This document shows, piece by piece, positions 51,926 to 52,266 of a stretch of DNA of 52,266 nt (the first letter of the stretch is position 1; each line of letters starts with the position of its first letter). Made by a program: the position numbers and the translations under genes. The notes below the pieces were generated by a model. The model was not told where the DNA came from and ran no database searches. It saw only the letters and a program-made list of their open reading frames with translations. Origin of the DNA: Bacteriovorax sp. (lineage in GTDB: Bacteria; Bdellovibrionota; Bacteriovoracia; Bacteriovoracales; Bacteriovoracaceae); contig JAQTTZ010000017.1 of NCBI GenBank assembly GCA_028710485.1, positions 1 through 52,266 of the forward strand, written 5' to 3'.

Positions 51926-52266
51926 TATAAAAATCTCAACGGCACTACTGTGAGCATCGTGTTTTTCTGTTTCAACTTTATCGGTTCGCTTCAATTGTTG
52001 CTCATGAGCAATATCATCAGGATTTAATTCGCTGGAGGGAGGTAGCTCAGTTACGACTGTACTATTTTTTTCTGTTTCAACTTTATAGGTTCGGTCCAAT
52101 TGTTGCTCGTGAGCAATATCAGCAGGATTTAATTCGTTGAAGGAGGGCAGCTCCGTTACTTCTGTACTACCTTTTTCTTTGAACCAGAAATAGCGTTCAA
52201 ATCCAATTCCAGCGACAACTAGTGAACCACCACCAATCGAAACCTGCGTTGGTGTAATGCTGGTAA
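51908..52266 (-). CDS. Partial membrane-anchored protein with 35-residue repeats (cut by window edge)
   Basis: The C-terminal 119 residues of a protein whose start lies beyond the window. It reads from a hydrophobic segment (VSIGGGSLVVAGIGF, probably membrane) through FERYFWFKEKG into two tandem 35-residue repeats, each of the form ST-x-VTELP-x5-ELNP-x-DIAHEQQL and ending KVETEK, then an acidic end (VEIFIDELTN). The two 105-base DNA copies are similar but have diverged. The repeats are polar and charged, probably helical. I do not recognise the family. Confidence 0.65.
   Translation of the reverse strand, partial: TSITPTQVSIGGGSLVVAGIGFERYFWFKEKGSTEVTELPSFNELNPADIAHEQQLDRTYKVETEKNSTVVTELPPSSELNPDDIAHEQQLKRTDKVETEKHDAHSSAVEIFIDELTN

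Overview
The window is AT-rich, densely coded chromosomal DNA of a Gram-negative bacterium. Signs are an outer-membrane-type lipoprotein protease, a DsbA/VKOR oxidative folding enzyme, PBP4 and PpiD. The low GC, the gene order (MinD-like ATPase, J-domain/RodZ-like HTH protein, rluD, pgeF, VKOR-DsbA fusion), several HD/HD-GYP proteins, a DUF5522 protein and many small secreted proteins suggest a Bdellovibrionota member of the Bacteriovorax type. That placement is inference; no rRNA gene is present to settle it. I see no tRNA, rRNA, CRISPR array, complete insertion sequence or prophage.

Layout. 1-6.7 kb: ferredoxin and ppiD (minus), divergent from the cell-elongation operon mreC-mreD-mrdA-rodA (plus). 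6.8-13.2 kb: a MarR regulator, then minus-strand genes: a rhodanese-like protein lacking its catalytic Cys, an HD phosphohydrolase with glutaredoxin, a histone-H1-like protein with an acidic tail, and a 905-residue TadG-like protein. 13.6-17.1 kb: a zinc-ribbon membrane protein, ssb, a decayed hipA-type kinase gene and small secreted proteins. 17-20 kb (minus): an alpha/beta hydrolase, an orphan response regulator and a YhaM-like nuclease. 20.1-26.1 kb: the glycolytic block gap-pgk ... tpiA-secG plus a class V aminotransferase, interrupted by a hendecad-repeat coiled-coil gene and a gene-poor 785-base gap. 26-34 kb: HD-GYP, MFS exporter, large S8 lipoprotein protease, pyrophosphatase, matrixin-type lipoprotein protease. 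34-39.4 kb (minus): tatD, VKOR-DsbA, pgeF, rluD, J-domain/HTH protein, MinD-like ATPase. 39.6-48.5 kb: dolichol-kinase-like enzyme, LonN protein, manA, secreted proteins, PBP4, adenine deaminase, GIY-YIG, carbonic anhydrase, HD hydrolase. 48.6-52.3 kb: two small exported low-complexity proteins, DUF5522, an RRM protein, fadD and a repeat protein cut by the window edge.

The most interesting signal is non-coding. A double-hairpin element of about 50 bases occurs three times between genes (6724-6776, 13493-13547 reverse, 41904-41958). Its loops are nearly identical while its stems differ by compensatory changes, so base pairing appears to be under selection. Read on the opposite strand, both loops expose GGA. 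Other signals are a perfect hairpin holding the ribosome binding site of the phytase-like esterase gene, two genes with a -10 box exactly six bases before an ATG that has no good Shine-Dalgarno (probable leaderless mRNAs), operator-like palindromes surviving in front of the dead hipA gene, and a terminator-like hairpin upstream of tpiA.
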